Assembly: GCA_947588835.1 (NCBI GenBank)
Contig: CANPZS010000022.1
Location: forward strand, 1-32,661
DNA length: 32,661 nucleotides
From: an uncultured Bacteroidales bacterium
GTDB lineage: Bacteria; Bacteroidota; Bacteroidia; Bacteroidales; UBA932
Reading direction: 5' to 3'
Part shown: one piece after another, positions 7,624-16,041 of the stretch
Numbering within the stretch: position 1 is the stretch's first letter
How the letters are laid out: each line of letters begins with the position of its first letter
The notes under the pieces: model-generated
The model's input: the letters and a program-made list of their open reading frames with translations, nothing else
What the model was told of the DNA's origin: nothing
Databases searched by the model: none
Made by a program: the position numbers and the translations under genes

Positions 7624-7683
7624 CTACAGGTTGGGCTGCACGAGCGCGGCGGCCAAGAGACAAACTGACAGGATTCGTTTCAT
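7624..7683 (-). other. Signal-peptide-like 19-codon ORF in frame with the Fe-S reductase
   Basis: ATG at 7683 opens a 19-residue frame (MKRILSVCLLAAALVQPNL) that ends at TAG 7626-7624. One codon later in the same frame comes the reductase ATG. The sequence looks like a Sec signal peptide, and changing TAG back to CAG would give NLQA, a plausible cleavage site just before MQYRKD. It is either the nonsense-mutated signal of an exported reductase, a remnant of another gene, or a short leader peptide. It starts 12 bases after the transporter stop. Confidence 0.35.
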
Positions 7684-7695
7684 GGTCGTGCAGGG

Positions 7696-9384
7696 TCAGG
7701 CAATGGCGAACAGAATCAGCAGCTGGGCTGCCAGCACGCGCAGGAACATCGACAACGGATATACCGTGGCGTAATTGACGGAAGGATAGTCCGTTCCGTA
7801 GGCGTCCTGCGCAAAGGCCAGGACGGCCGGGTCGGTGGTGCCGCCGGACAGCAGGCCGCAGATTTGGTAGAAATTGAACTTGAAGATGAGCCTGGCCGCC
7901 AAGCCGGTCAGGAGCACCGGCACGAGGGTGATCAGCGCCCCATAGAGGATCCACCACCAGCCCCCGCCTGTCAGGGCGGCGACGAAGTTCTCTCCGGCGC
8001 CCAGGCCCACGGCCGCGAGGAAGAAATTGATGCCGATCTCGCGGATCATCATGTTGGCGCTTAGCGTCGTGTAGGTCGTGATCTTCCACTTGGGACCGAA
8101 GTGCCCGAGCAGGATTGCGATGATGAGCGGCCCGCCCGCCAGGCCGAGCTTGACCGGCTGCGGGATGCCCGGGAACGCGATGGGGATGGACCCGGCGATC
8201 ACGCCTAAGGCGATCCCGAAGAAAATGGGCACGAGGTTGGGGTGCGTGAGTGTCTCGGGCTTGTTGCCGACCAGCTCCGCCACCTGCGCGATGCCCTCTT
8301 CCGTTCCCACCACCTGAATGGAGTCTCCCATCTGCAGGATCAGGCTTGGCCGGGCCACCAGCTCCACGCCGGCCCGCAGCACGCGCGTGACTGACACGCC
8401 GTACCGGGCCCGGATGTTCAGGTCGCGCAGGTGCTTTCCGGTCATCGCGGAGCGCGTGATGCTCAGCCGGCGCGAGACCACGTGCAGATCCTTTTCCACC
8501 CAGTCGTTCAGGTGCATCGGTACTTCCTCCCCGAAGATGATGCGGATGGCGTCCACGTTGTTCTGCGAGGTCACGATCAGCATCTTGTCGCCCTGCCGGA
8601 GAACGGTGTCGGGGCTGGGGAGGAAGACGCGCCCGTCGCGCATGATGCGGGAAACCACGAACTTGTCGCTTTGGTCGCCGACCACTTCGGCGAGCCGCTT
8701 GCCGAACACGGCGGGGTTCTCCACCTCGCAGTGCATCCGGCGCGCGTTCTCCTGTGCGCCCCGGTCTTCCTGGTCGAGCGCCTCGCGTTCCTGCGGGAGG
8801 TCGATCTTGAAGAGGCCCTTGAGCAGGATGAGCAGGAAGATGACGCCGAGCACGCCGATCGGGTAGGCGACGGCATAGGCGGAGGCGAGGGACGAGGAGG
8901 CCGCCGCGGCGGACGGGACGTCCGCGCCGGATGCGATCATCGCATCCGAGAGCGCCTGCTGGGCGGCTCCGAGCCCCGGCGTGTTGGTCACGGCGCCGGA
9001 CATCACGCCCACCATCGTCACGAGGCTCTCGCCGGTGATCCAATGGATGACAAGGGTCACGAGCACGGCCATGAGCACGAGTCCCGCAGCAAGCAGGTTC
9101 ATCGTGACGCCGCCCTTGCGGAACGACTGGAAGAAGCCCGGCCCCACCTGCAGGCCGATGGAAAAGACGAACAGGATCAGTCCGAAGTCCTTCATGAACG
9201 CGAGCACCGTCGGATCTCCCCTGAGACCGAAATGACTGACTAAAATGCTCAGGAACAGGATCCATGTGGACCCGATGGAGACGCCGCGGATCTTGTATCG
9301 GCCCAGCCACAGGCCGGTGGCGATCACGACGGCGAACAGCAGGATGGTATGGGCGATGCCCGTATCGAGAAACAACTCTTTCAT
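7696..9384 (-). CDS. YidE/YbjL/AspT-family transporter with two RCK_C domains
   Basis: The 562-residue inner-membrane protein has the duplicated layout of the aspartate:alanine-exchanger-like family. The N-terminal membrane half is about residues 10-185 (GLILFVFSIGLQVGPGFF, SGAVTNTPGLGAAQQAL). Two TrkA-C (RCK_C) domains follow at about 205-375, ending in the typical GDSIQVVGTEEG. The second membrane half is about 385-560 (GINFFLAAVGLGAGENF, LLSGGTTDPAVLAFA). RCK_C domains usually sense a small ligand. The substrate is unknown; amino or organic acids are known for characterised relatives. It shares high GC and low ATA usage with the downstream Fe-S reductase. A 15-bp palindrome lies 18 bases upstream of the ATG. 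Confidence 0.9.
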   Translation of the reverse strand: MKELFLDTGIAHTILLFAVVIATGLWLGRYKIRGVSIGSTWILFLSILVSHFGLRGDPTVLAFMKDFGLILFVFSIGLQVGPGFFQSFRKGGVTMNLLAAGLVLMAVLVTLVIHWITGESLVTMVGVMSGAVTNTPGLGAAQQALSDAMIASGADVPSAAAASSSLASAYAVAYPIGVLGVIFLLILLKGLFKIDLPQEREALDQEDRGAQENARRMHCEVENPAVFGKRLAEVVGDQSDKFVVSRIMRDGRVFLPSPDTVLRQGDKMLIVTSQNNVDAIRIIFGEEVPMHLNDWVEKDLHVVSRRLSITRSAMTGKHLRDLNIRARYGVSVTRVLRAGVELVARPSLILQMGDSIQVVGTEEGIAQVAELVGNKPETLTHPNLVPIFFGIALGVIAGSIPIAFPGIPQPVKLGLAGGPLIIAILLGHFGPKWKITTYTTLSANMMIREIGINFFLAAVGLGAGENFVAALTGGGWWWILYGALITLVPVLLTGLAARLIFKFNFYQICGLLSGGTTDPAVLAFAQDAYGTDYPSVNYATVYPLSMFLRVLAAQLLILFAIA

Positions 9385-9402
9385 AACTAATCATGCGCTT
9401 GA

Positions 9403-9417
9403 TTTGCGCGGCGCAAA
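9403..9417. promoter_or_regulatory. 15-bp perfect palindrome upstream of the transporter
   Basis: TTTGCGC-G-GCGCAAA is a perfect 7+1+7 dyad 18 bases upstream of the transporter ATG, in the divergent gap 9385-9572. A binding site or short leader hairpin is plausible. No T-run makes it a terminator. Confidence 0.4.
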
Positions 9418-9539
9418 ATTCGTCAATTTTCCGCACTTTCGGAAGAAGTCCGTCGATTTTCGCGGATCCGACAGTCTTGAAACAATCATCCGATTGAATG
9501 AATCCGGCGTTTTCGGATTTACTATTGCCCGATTTTAAC

Positions 9540-9547
9540 TATATTTG
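9540..9547 (+). promoter_or_regulatory. Candidate -7 box of the esterase-DPP-GlmM operon
   Basis: TATATTTG matches TAnnTTTG and lies 25 bases before the ATG at 9573. No good TTTG at the expected -33 position was found. The rest of the gap carries a loose 14-base direct repeat (9421-9434 and 9451-9464, CGTC then ATTTTC). Confidence 0.5.
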
Positions 9548-9572
9548 TTCCCGACAATAATATATCCTGAAT

Positions 9573-10712
9573 ATGAAAAAGAACATTGCATTCCTGCTGG
9601 CCGCAGCCGTCGCCTTCAGCGTGGCCGCAAAGCCTGTCGGAGAGACGCGCACGCCGGCTTCGGACGGACGGATCACTTATGTGGGCAGAGTCCTCGCCGA
9701 AGGGGATTCCGTATCGTTCGACTGGACCGGCGCTACGGTGAAAATAAGGTTTACAGGCGATTATCTCGCACTCAGGCTGTCCGATACGGACAAGAATTAC
9801 TACAACCTTTGGATAGACCGTGATGCCGACGAGTCTGCCGACCGCATAGTGGAAGTACGTGGCACGGATACTCTCATCGTGCTGTGCGACAAGGCGTTCC
9901 TGAGCGAAAGGTATGGCAGGAAGATACCGGCCGTGCATACGGCCGTCTTTCAGAAGAGAACGGAGGGCGAGCAGGGCAAGACCACCGTACACGAGGTGGT
10001 TACCAAAGGGGAGCTCCTGCAGGCCGACGGAATAAAGGAGCGCGTTATAGAGTTCGTGGGAGACTCCTATACCTGCGGCTACGGCAGCGAAAACAGCGTG
10101 GCTTCCGATCCTTTCACCAAGGAGACTGAAAACGTTAACAAGGCCTACGCCGCCATAGTATGCCGTTATTTCGATGCTGACGCAATAATCGTTGCGCATT
10201 CGGGCATGGGCATCGCCCGCAACTACAACAGCAAGTTCCAGGGCTATTGCATGCCGGAACGCTATCTTAACGTATTCGACGACAGTCTGGAGAAAGTTCC
10301 CGATGCGCCTGCCTGGTCTCCTGAAATGTCCCCGGCCGTGCCCGCCATGACCGTGGTGTATCTCGGCGCAAACGATTTTTCCGTTTCGCTCCAGCCTTCC
10401 AGGACGGCGTTCGTCAGTCAATATATCAAGCTGCTCAAAGAAATCAAGGCCAATTACGGCGAGGACCATCCCATTCTTTGCGTCGGCACGAAAAATGACC
10501 CCGGGATATACGAATACGTGCGGGCAGCCGTTACGTCGTGCGGTCTGAAAAGGGTACACTGCCTCGGCTGCACGGACGCGCTGTTCGACAAGACCGAACT
10601 CGGGGCGAGCCACCATCCCAATTATCGCGCGCAGATAAAGACGGCGTATGCCATCATACCCTATATATCCACCCTCACAGGCTGGGAAATCAACGAAAAA
10701 CCTGTCAAATAA
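9573..10712 (+). CDS. SGNH-type (CE2-like) carbohydrate esterase, exported
   Basis: The 379-residue protein starts with a signal peptide (about residues 1-19, ending SVAAK). A jelly-roll-like N-terminal domain (about 20-155) precedes an SGNH hydrolase domain. Nucleophile block: FVGDSYTCGYG with Ser165. Block III: LGANDFS with Asn267. Catalytic His: SHHPN, probably His348. A beta-sandwich plus SGNH layout is that of carbohydrate esterase family 2, which removes acetyl groups from glycans; 6-O-deacetylation is known for the family but not shown here. It is the first gene of a five-gene plus-strand operon, with 12 bases to the next gene. Confidence 0.85.
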   Translation: MKKNIAFLLAAAVAFSVAAKPVGETRTPASDGRITYVGRVLAEGDSVSFDWTGATVKIRFTGDYLALRLSDTDKNYYNLWIDRDADESADRIVEVRGTDTLIVLCDKAFLSERYGRKIPAVHTAVFQKRTEGEQGKTTVHEVVTKGELLQADGIKERVIEFVGDSYTCGYGSENSVASDPFTKETENVNKAYAAIVCRYFDADAIIVAHSGMGIARNYNSKFQGYCMPERYLNVFDDSLEKVPDAPAWSPEMSPAVPAMTVVYLGANDFSVSLQPSRTAFVSQYIKLLKEIKANYGEDHPILCVGTKNDPGIYEYVRAAVTSCGLKRVHCLGCTDALFDKTELGASHHPNYRAQIKTAYAIIPYISTLTGWEINEKPVK

Positions 10713-10724
10713 ATATTCAATGCA

Positions 10725-11159
10725 ATGACTACAGGAAAGAAAATCGCTCTTTGGACCACGCTCGGCCTCGTCCTTGCGCTCGGAGTATTCAGTTATGTCA
10801 GATTCTTCTACGTATTCAGCGAAGGATATCAGACGGGAGAACTGAACAAGTTTTCTTACAAGGGCTATGTCTTCAAGACATACGAGGGAATAATGATTCT
10901 CACCGGATTCGGCAATAAGTCCGGGACTCCGGACAAGCCTACCGTACAGTCGAACTATTTCGAATTTTCGGTAGCGGACAAAGACGTGGCCGACATTCTG
11001 TCGCACAGCACCGGCAAACGTGTCGAAGTGCATTATAAGCAATATTTCGGAGCCCTGCCCTGGCGCGGCTTCCAAAAATGCATAGTGGACGAAGTAGTCA
11101 ACGTGAGCCAGGAAGAAACGCTTCCGGCGGACGTGCTCAATGAACAATCTGTTTTGTAG
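10725..11159 (+). CDS. Small membrane-anchored protein of unknown function
   Basis: The 144-residue protein has one N-terminal transmembrane helix (about residues 7-29) and a soluble, probably periplasmic domain with LNKFSYKGYVFKTYEGIM, FEFSV and VEVHYKQYF. It resembles a small Bacteroidota family that databases sometimes mislabel as 6-phosphogluconate dehydrogenase; there is no Rossmann motif or dehydrogenase residue here, so that name should not be used. It lies between the esterase (12 bases) and the peptidase (6 bases), so it is in the operon. No function can be assigned. Confidence 0.8.
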   Translation: MTTGKKIALWTTLGLVLALGVFSYVRFFYVFSEGYQTGELNKFSYKGYVFKTYEGIMILTGFGNKSGTPDKPTVQSNYFEFSVADKDVADILSHSTGKRVEVHYKQYFGALPWRGFQKCIVDEVVNVSQEETLPADVLNEQSVL

Positions 11160-11165
11160 CGGAAT

Positions 11166-13190
11166 ATGAAAAGGAATCTTTTGACTCTCGGCGTTCTGTT
11201 CGCCTGCACGGCCCTTGGGGCGCAGAACGGGGTTTTCGCCGTACGTCAGGCCTCCGATCCGGACGGACGCATATTGACCATGGAGGAGGTGATAACCGAC
11301 AGGAACATATATCCCCGCGCCATACCTTTCAGATGGAAGGAAGACGGCGGATACCTTGCCGGCGAAGACGCCTTGAAGACATACCGGAACGGCCCTGAGC
11401 GGCAGGAACTGCCTGACGGCGCGGAAAATGTGGTCCGTTTCGGCGGCAAGACGGCGTATACGGTAGGCGGCAGCCTTTTCCTGCAGACGTCCGACGGGAC
11501 GGTCACCGTGGCCGAAAGCGAGGCTGACGGTATCGTGTACGGACAAAGCGTGAGCCGGAACGAATTCGGCATAAACGAGGGCGTCTATTGGTCCCCAGAG
11601 GGGAACAGACTGGCGTTCTATCGCAAGGACGAATCCCTTGTCACCAAATTCCCGCTTTTGGACATCGGCACCCGTACCGGGTCCCTGCTTGAAATACGGT
11701 ATCCCATGAACGGCATGGTCTCCGAAAAGATTGCCCTCGGCATATACGATACGAGGTCGGGATCCACCGTGTATGTGCAGGCGGATGATTTCGGGGAGGA
11801 CAGGTACCTTACCAACGTGAGCTGGTCTCCGGACGAAAAATATGTGTTCATACAGGTGCTGGACCGCAGTCAGCACCATATGAGGCTCAACCAGTACCGT
11901 GCCTGCGACGGCTCTTTCGTGCGCACGCTCCTGACTGAAGACAACGAGGCGTGGGTGGAGCCGGAAGACCATCTTTATTTCATAAAGGGACGTACGGACT
12001 TGTTCCTTTACAGGACCGACAACAGGGACGGCTACAAGAATCTGTATCTCTGCGACACTCTCGGCACCGTACGCAGGCTCACGCCCGCCGACGCCGACGT
12101 TGCGTATCTCGGCAACGACGGCAAGTCCGTATTCTATACTTCGGCCGAGGTGTCTCCGGTGGAAAATCATTTGTTCCGCATAGACATCCGGATTCCCGGA
12201 GAACGCAAGGCTTCCGGCGCCGGCGGCGTACGCATCGGCAAGCCGGTACGGCTGACGTCCGAGAGCGGATGGCACAGCGTCTCCCTCAACGGGGACTGCA
12301 GCCTTTTCTGCGACATATATGCCAATGTCGACACTCCTTACAGGACGATCGTGAAAAAAACATCTGACGGTTCCGTCGTGGAGGATCTTCATGCCGCGGA
12401 GAATCCTCTCGCAGGGTATGCCGCGTGTGAAGTGGACTTGGGCACGGTGAAAAGCGCGGACGGACATTTTGACAACTATTATCGCCTCATCAAGCCCCGT
12501 GGATTCGATCCGGCGAAAAAATATCCGGTGATAGTATATGTCTACGGCGGACCGCACAGCCAGCTTGTCAGGAACACATGGCTTGCCGACGCGTCCATGT
12601 GGGAAATGTACATGGCCCAGAAAGGATATATAGTATATGTGCAGGACAACCGCGGAACGTCCAACCGCGGAGCGGCCTTCGAAAAGGCGATCAACGGACT
12701 TTGCGGCCAGGCCGAGATGGCGGATCAGGTCAAGGGCATAGAGATGCTTTGCGGGCTTCCTTACGTGGATTCGGACAGGATAGGCGTGCACGGCTGGAGC
12801 TACGGCGGATTCATGACCATTTCCCTGCTCGTCAATTATCCCGAAATATTCAAGGTGGGCGTAGCGGGCGGCCCTGTGATAGACTGGAAGTGGTATGAAA
12901 TAATGTACGGTGAACGGTATATGGACACGGACGCGACGAATCATGAAGGATTCGCGGCCACGAGCCTTTTGAACAAGGCGGCCGATCTGAAAGGCAAGCT
13001 GCTGATATGCCAGGGCGCCGTGGACAAGACGGTGGTATGGGAGCACAGCCTCAGTTTTGTCCAGGAGTGCATCAGAAACAACGTCCAGGTGGATTATTTC
13101 CCGTACCCGATAGCCGAGCACAATGTCTTCGGCAGGGACCGCATTCATCTTATGGACAAGGTGACGATGTATTTTGAAGATTATCTATAG
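11166..13190 (+). CDS. S9 family dipeptidyl peptidase (DPP IV-like), exported
   Basis: The 674-residue protein has a signal peptide (about residues 1-19, ending ALGAQN), a DPPIV N-terminal beta-propeller (about 30-420) and a C-terminal alpha/beta hydrolase peptidase domain. The catalytic triad is visible: Ser545 in GWSYGGF, Asp620 in CQGAVDKT and His652 in AEHNVFG. It should release dipeptides from the N-terminus of peptides in the periplasm. At 674 aa it is somewhat shorter than typical bacterial DPP IV (about 710-740), the shortfall being in the propeller. It is third in the operon and ends in TAG, so TAG is a normal stop in this genome. Confidence 0.93.
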   Translation: MKRNLLTLGVLFACTALGAQNGVFAVRQASDPDGRILTMEEVITDRNIYPRAIPFRWKEDGGYLAGEDALKTYRNGPERQELPDGAENVVRFGGKTAYTVGGSLFLQTSDGTVTVAESEADGIVYGQSVSRNEFGINEGVYWSPEGNRLAFYRKDESLVTKFPLLDIGTRTGSLLEIRYPMNGMVSEKIALGIYDTRSGSTVYVQADDFGEDRYLTNVSWSPDEKYVFIQVLDRSQHHMRLNQYRACDGSFVRTLLTEDNEAWVEPEDHLYFIKGRTDLFLYRTDNRDGYKNLYLCDTLGTVRRLTPADADVAYLGNDGKSVFYTSAEVSPVENHLFRIDIRIPGERKASGAGGVRIGKPVRLTSESGWHSVSLNGDCSLFCDIYANVDTPYRTIVKKTSDGSVVEDLHAAENPLAGYAACEVDLGTVKSADGHFDNYYRLIKPRGFDPAKKYPVIVYVYGGPHSQLVRNTWLADASMWEMYMAQKGYIVYVQDNRGTSNRGAAFEKAINGLCGQAEMADQVKGIEMLCGLPYVDSDRIGVHGWSYGGFMTISLLVNYPEIFKVGVAGGPVIDWKWYEIMYGERYMDTDATNHEGFAATSLLNKAADLKGKLLICQGAVDKTVVWEHSLSFVQECIRNNVQVDYFPYPIAEHNVFGRDRIHLMDKVTMYFEDYL

Positions 13191-13222
13191 CTGGTTTCCG
13201 TAAATCTTAAAAACTGATAAAA

Positions 13223-14638
13223 ATGTCTCTTATAAAATCAATTTCAGGCATCCGCGGCACCATAGGAGGCGCTCCGGGCGACGGCCTCACGCCGGTGGAT
13301 ATAGTCAAGTTCGTGTATGCATATTGCGCTACGCTTCCGAGCCGCCGTCCTTTGCCGGCAGGGAAGCGGTACAAAATAGTCGTGGGCAGGGACGCCCGTC
13401 TGTCGGGCGAAATGGTGGAATCCATAGTTGCGGGCACTCTCGTGGCCTGCGGCGTGGATGTCGTGAAATGCGGCCTCGCTTCCACCCCTACGACGGAACT
13501 CGCCGTGCGCTATGCTGAAGCCGACGGCGGCATCATACTTACGGCTTCGCACAATCCCCGCCATTGGAATGCACTGAAGCTGCTTAATGAGAAAGGTGAG
13601 TTCCTCACGGCCGCGGAGGGACAGGCTGTGCTGGACATGGCCGAGAACGGGAAATTCGATTTTTCCGACGTGGACAGTCTCGGCACTGTGGAGGAAGAAG
13701 ATTTTACGGACAGGCACATAGATGACGTTCTCGCGCTGGAGGCGGTGGATGCGGAGGCCGTGCGGGCCGCAGGCTTCACCGTCGTGCTCGATGCCGTCAA
13801 TTCCGTGGGCGGCATAATCATGCCGCGTCTGCTCCGCAGGCTCGGAGTGAAATGCATTGAGCTGAACTGCAATCCTACAGGGGAATTCGCGCACAATCCC
13901 GAGCCGCTTCCGGCGAACCTCAGGGACCTGTGCGACACTGTGGTGAAGACCAAGGCGGATCTGGGAATTTCCGTCGATCCCGACGTGGACCGCCTTGCGT
14001 TCATCTGCGAGAACGGAGAACCATTCGTGGAGGAATATACTCTCGTCGGCGTGGCCGACTACCTGTGTTCCCTCGCGGCCGCGGAGGGAAAGCCCATAGC
14101 TACGGTATCCAACCTGTCATCTTCGCGGGCCCTGCGCGACGTGACCGAAAGCTACGGAGGCACATATTATTCGGCCGCCGTGGGCGAGGTCAACGTCACC
14201 ACCAAAATGCATGAGGTGAATGCGTTGATAGGCGGTGAAGGCAACGGAGGCGTCATATATCCGGCATGCCACTGCGGACGCGACGCCATGGTGGGCGTAG
14301 CCCTCTTCCTTTCCAATCTCGCCCGCAAGAAAATGACTATGACGGAGCTCAAGAAAACATACCCTCAGTATGCCATAGCCAAGAACAGGATTGAGCTCTC
14401 CGACGGCGCCCTCATTGACCGCATCCTTTCCGAACTCAAAAAGGCGTATGCCGACGAAGAAATCATAGACATCGACGGCGTGAAGATTAATTTCGAGGAC
14501 AGGAAGCAGTGGGTTCATCTGCGCAAGTCCAACACCGAGCCCATCATACGCATCTATTCCGAGGCACGTACGGAAGATGAGGCGGTGAAGCTCGGCGAGG
14601 AAGTGATAGCCGTGGCCAGGAAGATCATGGAAGGGTAA
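13223..14638 (+). CDS. glmM: Phosphohexomutase, phosphoglucosamine mutase (GlmM)-like
   Basis: The 471-residue alpha-D-phosphohexomutase carries every loop of the family: phosphoserine loop TASHNP (Ser109), metal loop DPDVDR (Asp252, 254, 256), sugar loop GEGNGG (338-343) and phosphate-binding loop RKSNTEPIIRIY near 434-445. The GEGNGG loop and the KSISGIRGTIGG start fit phosphoglucosamine mutase, which converts glucosamine-6-P to glucosamine-1-P for cell-wall precursor synthesis; a phosphomannomutase role is the alternative. The stop overlaps the next ATG (TAATG), coupling it to a DUF1343 protein, which supports an amino-sugar or wall-recycling context. Confidence 0.88.
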   Translation: MSLIKSISGIRGTIGGAPGDGLTPVDIVKFVYAYCATLPSRRPLPAGKRYKIVVGRDARLSGEMVESIVAGTLVACGVDVVKCGLASTPTTELAVRYAEADGGIILTASHNPRHWNALKLLNEKGEFLTAAEGQAVLDMAENGKFDFSDVDSLGTVEEEDFTDRHIDDVLALEAVDAEAVRAAGFTVVLDAVNSVGGIIMPRLLRRLGVKCIELNCNPTGEFAHNPEPLPANLRDLCDTVVKTKADLGISVDPDVDRLAFICENGEPFVEEYTLVGVADYLCSLAAAEGKPIATVSNLSSSRALRDVTESYGGTYYSAAVGEVNVTTKMHEVNALIGGEGNGGVIYPACHCGRDAMVGVALFLSNLARKKMTMTELKKTYPQYAIAKNRIELSDGALIDRILSELKKAYADEEIIDIDGVKINFEDRKQWVHLRKSNTEPIIRIYSEARTEDEAVKLGEEVIAVARKIMEG

Positions 14639-15705
14639 TGTTCTCGTTCAGGACAACGGCCATAGGGGAGCAGCTCGACAAGGCCCTGACGGATGGCAGG
14701 GTGGGATGTTTCTGCACCCAGAATTGCTGGGATGCGTCCGAAGGCCGGTATTTGTACGATCTATTCAGGGAGAGGGGAAACCTCGAGGCTTTGTTCACTC
14801 CGAAGTCGGCGGAGCTCGCTCCCGGGACGGACCATATCGATTTCAGCGTGGAGCGGCTGAGGGAACTCGATGCCATAGTAGTGGAAATACAGGATGTCGG
14901 GGCGAGGTATTTCAATTATACCAAGGACGTGTTCCATCTAATGGACATTCTGAAGCTCCTCGGCGACGACGCCCCCTCCATGTATGTGGTGGACCACGCC
15001 AATCCCGCCGGCCGTGCGGTCGAAGGCTCCATCCCTTCCGGCTCCTGCGAACTTTTCGTTCCCAAGGCGGCCCATCGCCACGGGCTCACTCTCGGGGAAT
15101 TGTGCAATCTGTACTATTCCGAGATAGGGGCGCGGTTCGCGCTGCACGTGATATCTGCGATGGCCAAGGACGACAACCGCGTCCTCATGCCCTGGACCAT
15201 AGCCCCGGCTTCCGACATCCCGGGACTGTTCACCTGCCATATGTACGGCGGGGGAGGGCTGTGGAACGATACCAGCATCACGCCGGGAATCGGCACCCCG
15301 CGCCCGTACGAGTATATCGGGGCGCCGTTCATTAAGCCCGGCGGGACGGGAAACCTGCCGGTGCCTCCGGGAGCCGTGATGCGGCCTTGTTCCTTCATCC
15401 CTTCGTACGGCAGATATGCCGGGGAGAGATGCTACGGTTATCAGATAATGATGGTGCCGGGGGAGGACTACCATTCGCTGCTGCATACGCTTCAGCTGAT
15501 GAGGTATTTCAGCGGACACTATTCCGGTTTCGAGATTTACGGGGAGTTCTATCTAAAGCTGGCCGATCCGGTGCTTGCGGACTACATAGACGGACGCATC
15601 GAATTCGATGAAGTGCGCGAACACGTCAAGACCGAGGAACAGAAATGGATACGGAAGGCAAAACGTTTTTTGCTGTATGAGGACCAGCCTTTCAGAATGA
15701 AATGA
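14638..15705 (+). CDS. Divergent DUF1343 (NamZ-like) protein without signal peptide
   Basis: The 355-residue protein matches DUF1343 in outline: VGCFCTQNCWD near residues 22-32, EIQDVGARYFNYT (83-95), VVDHANPAGRAVEG (117-130), the RHGLTLGELCNLYY type motif and SITPGIGTPRPYEYIGAPF. The family includes exo-N-acetylmuramidases (NamZ/YbbC). Most members have a signal peptide and a PEHG motif after the first strand; here the N-terminus has no signal, and PKSAEL (55-60) stands where PEHG is expected. It should be cytosolic, and the activity may be altered or lost. It overlaps glmM by one base and is the last gene before a strong terminator. Identification is by motif similarity only. Confidence 0.75.
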   Translation: MFSFRTTAIGEQLDKALTDGRVGCFCTQNCWDASEGRYLYDLFRERGNLEALFTPKSAELAPGTDHIDFSVERLRELDAIVVEIQDVGARYFNYTKDVFHLMDILKLLGDDAPSMYVVDHANPAGRAVEGSIPSGSCELFVPKAAHRHGLTLGELCNLYYSEIGARFALHVISAMAKDDNRVLMPWTIAPASDIPGLFTCHMYGGGGLWNDTSITPGIGTPRPYEYIGAPFIKPGGTGNLPVPPGAVMRPCSFIPSYGRYAGERCYGYQIMMVPGEDYHSLLHTLQLMRYFSGHYSGFEIYGEFYLKLADPVLADYIDGRIEFDEVREHVKTEEQKWIRKAKRFLLYEDQPFRMK

Positions 15706-15743
15706 AAAAAGGGCTCTGCAATATGCTGCGGAGCCCTTTTTGT
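15706..15743. terminator. Bidirectional intrinsic terminator
   Basis: A 10-bp stem (GGGCTCTGCA at 15711-15720 with TGCGGAGCCC at 15727-15736, one T-G wobble) encloses a 6-base loop, with an A-tract before and a T-tract after. It ends the plus-strand operon 15705 and also the convergent L31 gene that stops at 15760. Confidence 0.9.
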
Positions 15744-15759
15744 ACCGTACCGAAAGAGG

Positions 15760-16011
15760 TTATTTCTTTCTGTTCTTGTATCTTTGATAGAATTGATCGA
15801 CACGGCCGGCAGTATCCACGAGCTTGACTTTGCCCGTGTAGAAAGGATGGGACGTATTGGAAATCTCCAGCTTTACTACGGGGTATTCCACTCCTTCCAC
15901 TTCCAGCGTCTCCTTGGTGGTGGCGCAGGAACGTGTGATGAATACTGTGTCGTTCGACATATCCTTGAAAGCTACAAGTCGGTAGTTTTCGGGATGAATA
16001 CCTTTCTTCAT
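15760..16011 (-). CDS. rpmE2: 50S ribosomal protein L31 type B
   Basis: The ATG at 16011 gives 83 residues beginning MKKGIHPENYRLVAFKD, the standard L31 start; a longer frame to 16044 is unlikely. The sequence lacks the four zinc-binding cysteines of type A L31 (only one Cys, in RSCATTKET), so it is the zinc-independent type B form. It ends with YQRYKNRKK. It has its own promoter and shares a terminator with the convergent operon. Confidence 0.96.
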   Translation of the reverse strand: MKKGIHPENYRLVAFKDMSNDTVFITRSCATTKETLEVEGVEYPVVKLEISNTSHPFYTGKVKLVDTAGRVDQFYQRYKNRKK

Positions 16012-16041
16012 TTTCTTCTCTGCAATTAATGATTCAGTCTG

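Noticed and set aside
4852..7626. Reassignment of TAG to glutamine
   Set aside because: Two in-frame TAG codons interrupt plausible frames, but normal genes end in TAG (stops at 11159 and 13190) and one of the broken genes also has a TGA.
6380..9436. A 1018-codon open frame on the minus strand overlapping the reductase and transporter
   Set aside because: It is in a different frame of the same strand, is extremely Arg/Pro/Gly-rich and covers two unrelated genes. It is a by-product of GC-rich third positions.
10725..11159. 6-phosphogluconate dehydrogenase
   Set aside because: A label sometimes attached to this family, but the protein has 144 residues, a membrane helix and no nucleotide-binding motif.
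9522..13148. A 1208-codon open frame on the minus strand
   Set aside because: It lies opposite four plus-strand genes with clear catalytic motifs and signal peptides. Its translation is rich in His, Arg and Val with no domain, as expected from the codon bias of the real genes.
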